Source: Fidelibacterota bacterium MT.SAG.2 | GTDB taxonomy: Bacteria > Fidelibacterota > SORT01 | Direction of reading: 5' to 3' | Assembly (NCBI GenBank): GCA_004402915.1 | Contig: SORU01000007.1 | Coordinates: forward strand, 1-57,873 | Length of the DNA: 57,873 bases | The notes under the pieces: model-generated | Seen by the model: only the letters and a program-made list of their open reading frames with translations | What the model was told of the DNA's origin: nothing | Database searches by the model: none | Translations under genes and position numbers: made by a program | Part shown: piece after piece, positions 13,433 to 23,464 of the stretch | Layout of the letters: the number at the start of each line of letters is the position of its first letter | Position numbering within the stretch: the first letter of the stretch is position 1

Positions 13433-13968
13433 TGGTCAGACCGGAACAACGAGAATCTCTGCGCAAAATAAAGGTCATTATTTCAGATGTAGATGGAGTA
13501 ATGACAGACGGCGGTATAATTCTCGGCGCCGGCGGGCAGGAATTCAAACGATACGACGTTAAAGACGGGATGGGCATTACTATGGCACGAAAAGCAGGAT
13601 TGAAAGTCTGTATTATAACAGGCAGGAAATCCGAATCTGTAACTATTCGAGCAGAAGAATTAAAATTTGATGGCGTGTATCAAGGATATTTTAATAAAGT
13701 AGAAGCTTATCAAGTTATGAAAAAAGAATTCGGATTAGATGATGAAAACTTTCTCCATTTGGGAGATGATATCCTCGACATTCCATTATTCGAGATAGTC
13801 GGTTTTAGCGTTTCTCCAGCAGACGGAATAAAACAGGTTACGGCTGTAGTCGATCATGTGACAACAGCTCCGGGAGGAAGAGGGGTCTTACGGGAGACCG
13901 TGGAACTCGTATTGGAAGCGCAGGGCAAACTCGACGACGTAATAAGGGAACTCACTACTTTCAGTTGA
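13432..13968 (+). CDS. kdsC: HAD-family phosphatase, KDO-8-phosphate phosphatase type
   Basis: IISDVDGVMTDGGI, CIITGRKSE, LGDDILDIPLF; position between kdsA and kdsD. Confidence 0.93.
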   Translation: MVRPEQRESLRKIKVIISDVDGVMTDGGIILGAGGQEFKRYDVKDGMGITMARKAGLKVCIITGRKSESVTIRAEELKFDGVYQGYFNKVEAYQVMKKEFGLDDENFLHLGDDILDIPLFEIVGFSVSPADGIKQVTAVVDHVTTAPGGRGVLRETVELVLEAQGKLDDVIRELTTFS

Positions 13969-13974
13969 AAAATT

Positions 13975-14946
13975 ATGACGCCTGAACTCACTATACAGAA
14001 AGCGAAAGAGGTTATAAGGGTAGAAGCCGACGCAATTGCAGCGCTCTCGAGCCGGATTGACGGTAATTTTGTTGACGCAGTCGAGCTTGTGTTCGAATGC
14101 AAAGGAAGAGTGATAGTAACGGGAGTAGGGAAGAGCGGTCTCGTTGCAAGAAAGATAGCAGCTACATTGGCGAGTACCGGAACTTCAGCCTTCTTCATTC
14201 ACGCTGCCGAGGGGCTGCATGGTGATCTGGGAGTCGTTCGCGAAGAAGATGTTATATTGATAGTCACTAAGAGCGGAGAAACATCCGAGATATCCGCATT
14301 GATACCACAACTCAGAAACATTGGCGTAAAGCTTATAACGATCACAGGCACGCTTGATACATCGCTGACAAGGGTATCTGACATCGTTTTAGATGCGAGC
14401 GTGAAAGAGGAAGCGTGTCCGCACGATCTTGCTCCCACAGCCAGCAGCACGGCTGCATTGGTAATGGGGGATGCCCTTGCAGTGGCGCTTTTGGAGAGAA
14501 GAGGATTCACGATGGAGGATTTCGCCTCAATTCATCCGGGCGGTAATCTCGGCAAGAAACTGTTGACGCGAATGGAAGACCTGATGTACACCGGGGATCA
14601 TCTTCCGATAATGCAAGAAGACTCTCTGTTCAAAGATGTTATTCTCGAAATGAACCGCAAACGTTTTGGGGCGGTATGTATTGTTGATGATAAGGGAAAA
14701 TTAAAGGGGATCATTACCGAGGGTGACCTTCGGAGGGAGATCGAAAAAGGAGAAGCTATACTCCAATCAAAGGCATCAGAATCAATGTCGACAAAACCGA
14801 AAGTCGTTTCGGCTCAAACGTTAGCTGTGGACGCGCTTGCTTTGCTTGAAGAGTTTAATATACTCCAGCTGATAACTGTAGATGAAGATGGCAAGCCGAT
14901 AGGGATGATCCATTTACACGACCTCCTTGATGCAGGAATAAAATAG
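13975..14946 (+). CDS. kdsD: Arabinose-5-phosphate isomerase (KpsF/GutQ family; SIS plus CBS domains)
   Basis: VTGVGKSGLVARKIAATLASTGTSAFFIHAAEGLHGDLG; tandem CBS C-terminus. Confidence 0.95.
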   Translation: MTPELTIQKAKEVIRVEADAIAALSSRIDGNFVDAVELVFECKGRVIVTGVGKSGLVARKIAATLASTGTSAFFIHAAEGLHGDLGVVREEDVILIVTKSGETSEISALIPQLRNIGVKLITITGTLDTSLTRVSDIVLDASVKEEACPHDLAPTASSTAALVMGDALAVALLERRGFTMEDFASIHPGGNLGKKLLTRMEDLMYTGDHLPIMQEDSLFKDVILEMNRKRFGAVCIVDDKGKLKGIITEGDLRREIEKGEAILQSKASESMSTKPKVVSAQTLAVDALALLEEFNILQLITVDEDGKPIGMIHLHDLLDAGIK

Positions 14947-15507
14947 ATGCTGCATTCAAATCATGTATATCTGATCTCTCTGCTGCTGTCACTACTGCTG
15001 ACATCGAGTTGCAGTAAGCGAGAAGATCAAAATGGTATGATAATTTCAGATACGGAAATGTTACCTGAACAGGAATCCTGGAATTCGACAATAACTTTAA
15101 CCTCGAACGGGAAAATAATAGCTTTGGTACATTCAGGACATATGTCTCAATTCAGCAACAAGAAATTGATATTATTAGATGATAAAATAGAAATAGATTT
15201 TTTTGATTCCGAAGAAAATCACACTTCACATCTAACGGCGGAGTCCGGAGAGATCAATGAAAGGTTAAAAAATCTGAAAGCCATTGGAAACGTGATCGTC
15301 GTTTCTGACAGCGGAGAAACACTCTTTACGGAAGAATTACTCTGGAACAATAAACTGCAAAAAATTATCTCTGAAGTAAACGTGATGATAACAGTAGAGG
15401 GAGATACTTTATACGGCGTCGGATTTGAATCGGATGCGGGATTGGATAATTGGACCATCAAAGAACCGAAGGGCAGAACCTCGAGACTGGTGGATATAGA
15501 TGAGTAA
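14947..15507 (+). CDS. lptC: LPS export ABC transporter periplasmic protein LptC (lipoprotein)
   Basis: Lipobox LTSSC; LptC-like pattern and position between kdsD and lptB. Confidence 0.8.
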   Translation: MLHSNHVYLISLLLSLLLTSSCSKREDQNGMIISDTEMLPEQESWNSTITLTSNGKIIALVHSGHMSQFSNKKLILLDDKIEIDFFDSEENHTSHLTAESGEINERLKNLKAIGNVIVVSDSGETLFTEELLWNNKLQKIISEVNVMITVEGDTLYGVGFESDAGLDNWTIKEPKGRTSRLVDIDE

Positions 15508-16249
15508 ATTTACTTTTTCTAAAACTCTTGGAGTTCAAGGTCTGCGTAAACGTTACGGTAAAAAAGTAGTGGTAAACGGTATAAGTTTGGATGTGCATAA
15601 GGGGGAGATTGTCGGTCTGCTTGGACCTAACGGCGCAGGCAAAACAACGACATTTTACATGATCACTGGGATGATACGACCTAATGGCGGACAAGTTTAT
15701 CTCGAAAAACAGAACATTACTTCTATGCCGATGTATAAGAGAGCGCGCTTGGGAATAGGTTATCTATCTCAGGAACCATCTGTCTTTAGGAGATTGACCG
15801 TTGAAGACAATTTGAAATTGATCCTCCAGACAATGAATCTTTCAAGGAAAGAAGTATCCTTCCGCATCGATAAATACCTCAATGATATGTCTATCACGCA
15901 TATCAGGAAAAGAAAGGGGTATCAGCTTTCCGGGGGTGAACGCCGACGAACTGAAATATGCAGAGCTTTGCTAACTGAACCGGATTTCATGTTGTTGGAT
16001 GAACCGTTTTCGGGTATTGATCCGATCGCTGTCGAAGAAATTCAAAATATCGTTATTGATCTTAAGAGAAGAGGCATCGGAGTACTCATTACAGATCACA
16101 ACGTGCATGAAACCTTGTCGATAACCGATAGAGCGTATCTGCTGTTTGAAGGAAAAATATTCATCGAGGGTACGAGTGAGTATCTTGCCAACGATCCGGA
16201 TGCGAGGAAGCTGTATTTCGGAGATAAATTCAGGTTGGATAGGTACTAA
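15500..16249 (+). CDS. lptB: LPS export ABC transporter ATP-binding protein
   Basis: GLLGPNGAGKTTTFYMITGMIRPNGG, LSGGERRRTEICRAL, FMLLDEPFSGIDPIAV. Confidence 0.96.
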   Translation: MSKFTFSKTLGVQGLRKRYGKKVVVNGISLDVHKGEIVGLLGPNGAGKTTTFYMITGMIRPNGGQVYLEKQNITSMPMYKRARLGIGYLSQEPSVFRRLTVEDNLKLILQTMNLSRKEVSFRIDKYLNDMSITHIRKRKGYQLSGGERRRTEICRALLTEPDFMLLDEPFSGIDPIAVEEIQNIVIDLKRRGIGVLITDHNVHETLSITDRAYLLFEGKIFIEGTSEYLANDPDARKLYFGDKFRLDRY

Positions 16250-17619
16250 TGTTAGAGCTCAGGCAAACACAGGGATTACGGTTAGTACAATCTCCTCAGC
16301 AAATCCTTCTATCGAGTTTACTGCAGTTACAGGTTCAAGCATTGGAATTGAGAATACATAACGAACTCGAGATGAATCCCTTGCTTGAAATGGATGAATT
16401 GACCGACGTAGAGCTCGAAGAGGTCGAAGAAACAGATGACGATGAAGAGTTTGAATTAGAGGATTTTTTTGATAATGATGACACCTATGAACACAAAGCA
16501 CAACGTGATAACTCTCTCGAAGAACGTGATATGCCTCAGGTTGCCCGAACAACATTCAAGGAATTTCTTTTAGATCAACTTCATCAGCTTGACTTGAGCA
16601 AGGATGAAAGGAGAATCGGTGAAGAGATCATTTGGAATATCGAATCGAATGGATACCTAACCGCAACTTTGGAGTCGATCGCGGAGTTGACCGAAACAGA
16701 TGTCTCCGTTTGCAGAAAAGTACAAGCGAAAATATTAAAATTGAATCCCCCCGGTATCGGGGCGCTGACACTTCAGGAATGCTTGCTTGCTCAAATGGAA
16801 GAAAACGAAAAAAACGGGCTTACGTATTTGATACTTAAGGATTATTTCGATCACTTTGCCAATAAACGATTCGAGAAAATCAGAAGCGAGCTTGACATCA
16901 AAATGGAAGACATCGTGAAAGTGAATGAGGAGATTGCAAAACTTAATCCGAAACCGGGACTGAGTTTTGCCGATCAAAAGATGAATTATGTAATTCCTGA
17001 TTTTACCGTTGAAAATAACAATGGCAATTTAACGGTGATTCTAAATGATTTTTCATTGCCCGAATTAAAGATAAGCGAACAGTATAAGACGATGGCTGAG
17101 GATAAGAAAAATGTGGACAAGGAGACCCGGAGCTATTTGAAGAAAAAATTAGAGTCTGCCCGCTGGCTTATCGCATCAATATATCAACGAAAACTGACTA
17201 TGTTGAAGGTTATGGAAGCGATAGTAGGAAGGCAAATGAAATGGTTTGAATTGGGGCCCGGTCATCTAACACCGATGATACAAAAGGATATTGCGGTAGA
17301 TATAAAGATGGACCACTCTACTGTCAGCAGGGCGACTGATGGTAAATATGTCCAAACGGATAACGGAGTTTTCCCACTAAAGTATTTCTTTAGTGAAGGA
17401 CTCGAACGAAGTGACGGTAAGGTTGTTTCAACAAGCAATATAAAAATACGTCTGAAGGAGTTGATAGAAAATGAACCAAACAGTAAACCGTTAAGCGATG
17501 ATAAATTAACCAAAATGCTTATGAGCGAAGGATTTAATGTAGCCCGTAGAACAGTGGCTAAATACAGAGAATACATGAAGATACCTGTTGCTCGTTTAAG
17601 AAGAAAAATAGGAGATTAA
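16249..17619 (+). CDS. rpoN: RNA polymerase sigma-54 factor
   Basis: LRQTQGLRLVQSPQQILLSSLLQL region I, central DNA-binding segment and C-terminal RpoN box ARRTVAKYRE. Confidence 0.97.
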   Translation: MLELRQTQGLRLVQSPQQILLSSLLQLQVQALELRIHNELEMNPLLEMDELTDVELEEVEETDDDEEFELEDFFDNDDTYEHKAQRDNSLEERDMPQVARTTFKEFLLDQLHQLDLSKDERRIGEEIIWNIESNGYLTATLESIAELTETDVSVCRKVQAKILKLNPPGIGALTLQECLLAQMEENEKNGLTYLILKDYFDHFANKRFEKIRSELDIKMEDIVKVNEEIAKLNPKPGLSFADQKMNYVIPDFTVENNNGNLTVILNDFSLPELKISEQYKTMAEDKKNVDKETRSYLKKKLESARWLIASIYQRKLTMLKVMEAIVGRQMKWFELGPGHLTPMIQKDIAVDIKMDHSTVSRATDGKYVQTDNGVFPLKYFFSEGLERSDGKVVSTSNIKIRLKELIENEPNSKPLSDDKLTKMLMSEGFNVARRTVAKYREYMKIPVARLRRKIGD

Positions 17620-17624
17620 TACTG

Positions 17625-18611
17625 ATGGAATATAAAAAAGTGATAATAGGAGGAGAGGAATTTATGATTCCAAAGCTGGCAACAGCCGGCAACTCCATTC
17701 TTATTATAGGAATCGTGGCAGTGGCTTTGATCTGGTCTTCCTTCTACAGTGTCGGACCGGATGAGGTTGGTGTAATTCTTAGGTTTGGAAAGTATGTGCG
17801 AACGACAGAGAGTGGACTGCATATGAAATTACCATTCGGAGTAGAACAAGTGAAGAAACCGAAAATAAGAAAAAGGTTCACTCAGGAATTCGGTTTCAGA
17901 ACTCTGAAAGCCGGAGTGCAATCCACTATTACTAAATCAGGATACGGTAATGAATCCCTGATGTTGACAGGTGACCTGAATAGCGCTGTAGTTACCTGGA
18001 TAGTGCAATATCAGATCAAAGATCCGATGGATTTTCTCTTTAATGTTCGTAAGGTCGAGGGAACAATAAGGGATATTTCCGAAGTTGCAATGCGACAGAC
18101 AGTCGGCGACCGTAGTGTCGATGAGATCTTAACGTTCGGACGAGGTGAGATAAACCAAGAAGTTCAGGTTATCATGCAGGAAATCCTCGATTCATACGGT
18201 CTCGGCGTTCAGATCGTATTAGTAAATCTTCAGGACGTCGATCCGCCTCCGAGTGTAAAACCTGCGTTTGATGAAGTGAATGCCGCTACGCAGGATATGG
18301 ATAGGCTAATCCAGGAAGCGAGAAGGGAATTTAATGAGTCTGTACCACGCGCAAAGGGTCGAGCCGAGCAACAAGTAAGGCAAGCGGAAGCGTATGCGGT
18401 CGAACGTATCAATCTTTCGGAGGGTGAAGCTAGCCGATTTATTTCTCTCTACAATGAGTACAGAAAAGCTAAAAGAGTTACCAAGCGAAGGATGTATCTC
18501 GAAACACTCGCAGAAGTTCTTCCGAAAATAGAAAATAAATGGATCGTAGAAGGCGGCGGTAACGGTATCTTAAAACTTCTTGATCTCAATATGAAAAAAG
18601 GAGTGAAATAA
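17625..18611 (+). CDS. hflK: SPFH/band 7 protease modulator HflK
   Basis: VGPDEVGVILRFGKYVRTTESGLHMKLPF..., paired with hflC. Confidence 0.92.
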   Translation: MEYKKVIIGGEEFMIPKLATAGNSILIIGIVAVALIWSSFYSVGPDEVGVILRFGKYVRTTESGLHMKLPFGVEQVKKPKIRKRFTQEFGFRTLKAGVQSTITKSGYGNESLMLTGDLNSAVVTWIVQYQIKDPMDFLFNVRKVEGTIRDISEVAMRQTVGDRSVDEILTFGRGEINQEVQVIMQEILDSYGLGVQIVLVNLQDVDPPPSVKPAFDEVNAATQDMDRLIQEARREFNESVPRAKGRAEQQVRQAEAYAVERINLSEGEASRFISLYNEYRKAKRVTKRRMYLETLAEVLPKIENKWIVEGGGNGILKLLDLNMKKGVK

Positions 18612-19555
18612 TGAAGAGGAGCATATTAATAATAATTATAGTTGCGGCGTTTATTGTCGCGTCTTCCTCAACATTCGTACTTGATCAAACTCAACAAGCT
18701 GTTATCGTACAGTTCGGTAAACCGATAAGGTCAATTACAGAGCCGGGGCTTCATTTCAAAACGCCGTTTATTCAGAATGTTCGCGTATTCGATAACAGAA
18801 TTCTTGAATGGGATGGAAGACCGAGGTCGCTGACCACGCTTGATAAAGTCAGTATTTACATAGATGCGACTGCGAGGTGGAAAATTGTCAACCCGTTGTT
18901 GTATTTACAATCCGTAGAAGGCAATGAACTTATAGCTCAGGCTCGGTTGGATAACTTTATCGAGGGCGCGGTCAAAGATTTCATCGCGGACAATACGCTG
19001 ATCGAGTTGGTTCGCTCTTCCAATAGAGAAATTGTCACTACAGGAATAGATGAACAAGGTGTGGAGGTACGCTCTATAAAAGAAACGCCTAATATCGAAA
19101 AGGGTAGAAATACTCTTGCCGGTGAAATTCTGGCTCGGGCGAAAAATGATGCTGCTCCACTCGGAATAGAATTAGTGGACGTGAGGATCAAGGGCGTAAA
19201 CTACGTCGAAAGCGTTCGTCAGAAAGTATATGAACGTATGAGGGCAGAACGGATGCAGATAGCAGCCCGTTTTCGTTCGCTCGGTGAGGGTGAAAAATCG
19301 AGAATACTCGGTGATATGGAATTTGAATTGAAAACGATAATTTCAGGAGCGGACCGGAAAGCATTAGAGATTATGGGTAAAGCAGATGCAAAAGCAACGG
19401 CAATATACGCTGCGGCATACAATCGAGACCCCGAATTCTATTCATTTACCAAAACTCTTGACACCTATAAGATAACCTTTGATAATAAAACTTCTCTTAT
19501 CATGAGCAGTGATAACGAATTCCTGAAATATCTCAAAGGTGTAGAGGGTCGATAA
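18611..19555 (+). CDS. hflC: SPFH/band 7 protease modulator HflC
   Basis: LDQTQQAVIVQFGKPIRSITEPGLHFKTPFIQNV, RMRAERMQIAARFRSLGEGE. Confidence 0.94.
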   Translation: MKRSILIIIIVAAFIVASSSTFVLDQTQQAVIVQFGKPIRSITEPGLHFKTPFIQNVRVFDNRILEWDGRPRSLTTLDKVSIYIDATARWKIVNPLLYLQSVEGNELIAQARLDNFIEGAVKDFIADNTLIELVRSSNREIVTTGIDEQGVEVRSIKETPNIEKGRNTLAGEILARAKNDAAPLGIELVDVRIKGVNYVESVRQKVYERMRAERMQIAARFRSLGEGEKSRILGDMEFELKTIISGADRKALEIMGKADAKATAIYAAAYNRDPEFYSFTKTLDTYKITFDNKTSLIMSSDNEFLKYLKGVEGR

Positions 19556-19558
19556 GAA

Positions 19559-20113
19559 ATGAACGAAAGAAATAGAAATCCGGTAGGATGGAGATCCACT
19601 ACCGTCATTGGAGTTCGCCGGAACAATGAAACCTGTATCGGTGGCGACGGGCAAGTGACTCTGGACGATGTGGTGATGAAGAACAGCGCCCAAAAGATAA
19701 GAAGATTATATGAAGGAAGCGTGATTGCCGGATTTGCAGGCGCGTCTGCGGATGCGATGGCGCTGTTCGACAAATTCGAAGTAAAGTTGGAAGAATATGG
19801 CGGAAATTTAGTGAAATCGGCAGTCGAGCTTGCGCGTGATTGGCGTACGGACAAGATATTACGCCGGCTCGAAGCGCTGCTGATAGTTATGGATGATAAA
19901 AAATCTCTGATAATATCAGGAAACGGCGACGTTCTTGAACCCGATGACGAGGTCATAGCCATCGGGTCGGGCGGACCGTACGCTACCGCCGCCGCAAGGG
20001 GATTAATAAAGTATACCAAGCTGTCAGCAAAGGAAATAGTCGAAAATTCACTCAAGATAACTTCCGAAATATGCATATTTACAAATGATAAAATAAATGT
20101 GGAGACGCTTTAA
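19559..20113 (+). CDS. hslV: ATP-dependent protease subunit HslV
   Basis: [23 protein letters not shown]..., [16 protein letters not shown]; short propeptide before the TT motif. Confidence 0.96.
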   Translation: MNERNRNPVGWRSTTVIGVRRNNETCIGGDGQVTLDDVVMKNSAQKIRRLYEGSVIAGFAGASADAMALFDKFEVKLEEYGGNLVKSAVELARDWRTDKILRRLEALLIVMDDKKSLIISGNGDVLEPDDEVIAIGSGGPYATAAARGLIKYTKLSAKEIVENSLKITSEICIFTNDKINVETL

Positions 20114-20115
20114 TA

Positions 20116-21474
20116 TTGAACGAAATAAAAGATTTAACTCCTAAGGAAGTTGTTAAGGAGCTTGATAAATATATTATTGGTCAGGACGACGCCAAACGGT
20201 CTGTAGCGATCGCTCTGCGTAACAGGTGGCGAAGACAGCAGGTCAAGGATAGCATTAAAGACGAAATAATCCCAAATAACATAATCCTGATAGGATCAAC
20301 CGGCGTCGGAAAAACGGAGATAGCCCGCAGGCTCGCAAATCTCGCTCATGCGCCTTTTCTAAAAGTAGAAGCATCAAAATTTACGGAAGTGGGATATGTC
20401 GGAAGAGATGTCGAGTCCATTATCAGAGACCTGACAGACATAGCTGTGAACATGCTGAAAAAAGAGAAGACCGGCGAAGTCCGGGAAGAAGCAATAAAGC
20501 TGGCGAACGAACGTCTCCTTGATTTTCTGATCCCTTCTAACAACTCAAAACCTTTAACGGATGAAGTGAATGAGGAAAAAGAGAATCGGAGACGAAAAAC
20601 AAGAGAACATTTTAGAATGCTGCTCGAAAGAGAAGAGCTGGAGGAACGAACCATAGAAGTTGAAGTGCCGGATAACACTACCCCGTTCATGCAGATATTC
20701 AGCCCTATGGGTATGGAAGAGATGGGGATGAACATTCAGGATATCTTCGGAGGTATGGCTCCAAAAAGACGGAAATTACGCCGCACGAGTGTTTCTGAAG
20801 CACGTAAAATACTGATAGAAGAAGAGGCTCAGAAACTAATTGATATGGACAAGATAATTCAGGAAGCGTTGAAGCGGGTAATGGATTCAGGAATAGTCTT
20901 TATTGACGAGATCGATAAGATAGTCGGAACTGGCGGCAGTGAATCGGGACCCGATGTATCGAGAGAGGGTGTCCAGAGAGACCTCCTGCCGATTATAGAA
21001 GGATCGGGTGTTGTTACCAAATACGGTGTAGTTGATACGACCCATATTTTATTCATTGCAGCAGGAGCTTTCCATGTATCAAAACCCTCTGATATGATCC
21101 CCGAGCTTCAGGGAAGGTTTCCTATCAGAGTCGAGCTTGACAGCCTCTATGAAGAAGATTTTATCCGAATTCTGGTTGAGCCGGAAAACGCTCTTATCAA
21201 ACAGTATACAGCTCTGATAAAGACAGAAGGCGTGACCATAACCTTTCAGAAGAGTGGGATAAATGAAATTGCGCGCATCGCCGCGGTAGTCAATTCAAAA
21301 ATGGAAAATATCGGAGCACGGCGATTACACACAGTAATGTCAAAGCTTCTTGAAGATATACTGTTTGACCTGCCTGACAAGAAAATCAAGAATGTCAATA
21401 TCACGAAGAAATTGGTGTCGGAATCACTCTCTGAAATAGTCGAAGACGAAGACCTCTCACGGTACATACTTTAA
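20116..21474 (+). CDS. hslU: ATP-dependent protease ATPase subunit HslU
   Basis: [58 protein letters not shown]-terminal SRYIL. Confidence 0.97.
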   Translation: MNEIKDLTPKEVVKELDKYIIGQDDAKRSVAIALRNRWRRQQVKDSIKDEIIPNNIILIGSTGVGKTEIARRLANLAHAPFLKVEASKFTEVGYVGRDVESIIRDLTDIAVNMLKKEKTGEVREEAIKLANERLLDFLIPSNNSKPLTDEVNEEKENRRRKTREHFRMLLEREELEERTIEVEVPDNTTPFMQIFSPMGMEEMGMNIQDIFGGMAPKRRKLRRTSVSEARKILIEEEAQKLIDMDKIIQEALKRVMDSGIVFIDEIDKIVGTGGSESGPDVSREGVQRDLLPIIEGSGVVTKYGVVDTTHILFIAAGAFHVSKPSDMIPELQGRFPIRVELDSLYEEDFIRILVEPENALIKQYTALIKTEGVTITFQKSGINEIARIAAVVNSKMENIGARRLHTVMSKLLEDILFDLPDKKIKNVNITKKLVSESLSEIVEDEDLSRYIL

Positions 21475-21502
21475 ATTAATTTTCAGATTCAGAGGTGAAT
21501 AG

Positions 21503-22426
21503 TTGAAAGATAATTTTATATCTATCGCGGATCTTTCCGCGGATGAGATTCACGAAACTCTTGACCTCGCCGCCGAGATAAAGGCGAAACTGAAAGCCGG
21601 TGAAGATTATAAGCCTCTGAGAGGAAAGACGATGGCGATGATATTTGCCAAGCCGTCGGCAAGGACGCGTATCTCCTTTGAAACAGGAATAAAGAAGTTA
21701 GGCGGTTACGCTCTATATCTTTCGCCCAATGATATAAGCATGGGAAAGCGCGAGGCGGTTAAAGATATTGCGCGGGTCATTTCCCGGTTCAACGAAGCGA
21801 TAATGGCGCGATTGTTTTCGCATCAGCATATGTTGGAGCTCGCTGAATATGCTTCTATTCCCGTGATTAACGGACTCACGGATTATAATCATCCCTGCCA
21901 GGTGATGGGGGATATTTTCACCGTGAAGGAACATCGAGGAAACCTTGATGATCTCAAAATCGTATTTGTCGGCGACGGAAACAACGTCGTAAATTCGTGG
22001 CTGAATTTAGCGGCAAAGCTTCCGATGCACTTTGTGCTGACAGGACCTGAAGGTTATGATCCGGATGAAAATACATTAACAAATGCGAAAGACTCCGGGA
22101 TAAGTAATATTGAGATCATACACGATCCTGTGGAAGCGCTGAAGAATGCGGATGTAGTTTATACGGACGTTTGGGCGAGTATGGGGCAGGAAGATGAAGC
22201 GGCGAAACGCGCGGAAGAGTTCAAGGATTATCAACTAAATACCGAGCTGATGTCGCACTCAAAGCCTTCGACGTTGGTTATGCACTGTCTCCCGGCGCAT
22301 CGTGGGGATGAAATCACCGATGAGGTGATAGACGGAGAAAATTCTATTGTGTTTGACCAGGCTGAAAATAGAATGCACGTTCAGAATGCGATCATGGTTC
22401 AGTTGATGTCTGGCCAGTCCGACTAA
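21503..22426 (+). CDS. argF: Ornithine carbamoyltransferase
   Basis: FAKPSARTRISFETGIKKLGG, NGLTDYNHPCQVMGD, MHCLPAHRGDEIT; TTG start. Confidence 0.94.
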   Translation: MKDNFISIADLSADEIHETLDLAAEIKAKLKAGEDYKPLRGKTMAMIFAKPSARTRISFETGIKKLGGYALYLSPNDISMGKREAVKDIARVISRFNEAIMARLFSHQHMLELAEYASIPVINGLTDYNHPCQVMGDIFTVKEHRGNLDDLKIVFVGDGNNVVNSWLNLAAKLPMHFVLTGPEGYDPDENTLTNAKDSGISNIEIIHDPVEALKNADVVYTDVWASMGQEDEAAKRAEEFKDYQLNTELMSHSKPSTLVMHCLPAHRGDEITDEVIDGENSIVFDQAENRMHVQNAIMVQLMSGQSD

Positions 22427-22447
22427 TAGGCGGGCGAGGCTTTTCAT

Positions 22448-22468
22448 CCCCTCCTTTTTAAGGAGGGG
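22448..22468. repeat. Perfect inverted repeat cccctcctt-ttt-aaggagggg (9-bp stem), followed by accggggggtggtt
   Basis: Arms 22448-22456 and 22460-22468 are exact reverse complements. Confidence 0.8.
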
Positions 22469-22494
22469 ACCGGGGGGTGGTTAATTTATGAATG

Positions 22495-22516
22495 CGGTCA
22501 GGATTTATCCTGACCG
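22495..22516. repeat. Perfect inverted repeat cggtcaggat-tt-atcctgaccg (10-bp stem)
   Basis: Arms 22495-22504 and 22507-22516 are exact reverse complements. Confidence 0.85.
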
Positions 22517-22559
22517 TTACTTACTGAATAGCCTGTAACCATCCGCGCGAGATTGCTTC

Positions 22560-22575
22560 TCCCGATAAATCGGGA
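22560..22575. repeat. Inverted repeat tcccgat-aa-atcggga (7-bp stem)
   Basis: Arms 22560-22566 and 22569-22575 are exact reverse complements, embedded in gattgcttc...gcaaagac. Confidence 0.7.
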
Positions 22576-22650
22576 TCGCAAAGACGTTAATCAATACAGA
22601 CTCCCATCAAATCAAAGAATTTTACTGTAGAATCAGTTCAGGGAAGAATA

Positions 22651-23463
22651 TCAGTCGTATTCTTTCCAATGCACTTCTGTCGTATAGTAAGAAACGTCCG
22701 AATTCGGAGGGAGATAAACCGTAACGGAGAACTTGGCGGAGCCTGCCGGACCGATTGAAGTATCTGAGATCACTCCTGTTTTATACCTGAAGTTATTGCC
22801 GTCAACATATGCCGAGTCGACCGCGATTATACGCGTATCATCCCGAGCTAGTTTAACTTTCACAACTACAAAATCAGCGCGCCGTTCACCTATATTCTGA
22901 ACATATCCTGTATAGACCCGCCTGTCTGCATAGACACGGGTCTCTAAATTGCCTATGTCTCCGACTATCTTACATTGAGCTCTCGGCAGTTCAGCTGGAG
23001 CGATATCGCGAATCTGTCTCCGGTCGATAGTCAGCAGACCAATTTGAGTTAGAAGAACGATATCGTCAAGCGTTTCACGGGTGATCTTCCCAAGCACCTC
23101 TGTCCCGTTACTGAGAGTCACCTTGTGGGTGATTTCAGTCGGTTCGAGAAAACCGTATCCGGGTTCGGTTGTTCGGATAGATTGAGGCGTTTTTGAATAG
23201 GCGTTGATGTCGCTTTTTATGCGAGCCAGTTCGGTTCTCAAAGCAGTAATATCTTTTTTAACCTCAAAAAATTGCCGACTGGTGACCGTTCCGGTAGAGG
23301 TAACGCTTGGGGAAGGAGTAGCTGTATCAACTATCGGTTCTCCTTCTTCGGTAATTTCTTCATCACTACCACCGCCGCCGATTCCGAGCAGCCCGCATCC
23401 CGTCAACGAGAACGACAGCACGACTGAAATTAAAAATGAAAGTATTCGTTTTTCTGTTAACAT
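22651..23463 (-). CDS. Hypothetical lipoprotein
   Basis: Start trimmed from track ORF (23562) to MLTEKRILSFLISVVLSFSLTGCGLLG, giving a lipobox; directly downstream of the HEAT-repeat lipoprotein gene. Confidence 0.75.
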   Translation of the reverse strand: MLTEKRILSFLISVVLSFSLTGCGLLGIGGGGSDEEITEEGEPIVDTATPSPSVTSTGTVTSRQFFEVKKDITALRTELARIKSDINAYSKTPQSIRTTEPGYGFLEPTEITHKVTLSNGTEVLGKITRETLDDIVLLTQIGLLTIDRRQIRDIAPAELPRAQCKIVGDIGNLETRVYADRRVYTGYVQNIGERRADFVVVKVKLARDDTRIIAVDSAYVDGNNFRYKTGVISDTSIGPAGSAKFSVTVYLPPNSDVSYYTTEVHWKEYD

Positions 23464-23464
23464 C

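Noticed and set aside
19465-20076. 203-aa minus-strand ORF over hflC/hslV
   Set aside because: Antisense shadow ORF.
21650-21675. SARTR instead of the usual STRTR in ornithine carbamoyltransferase
   Set aside because: Variation at this position occurs in the carbamoyltransferase family; all other catalytic motifs (HPCQ, HCLPAHRG) are intact.
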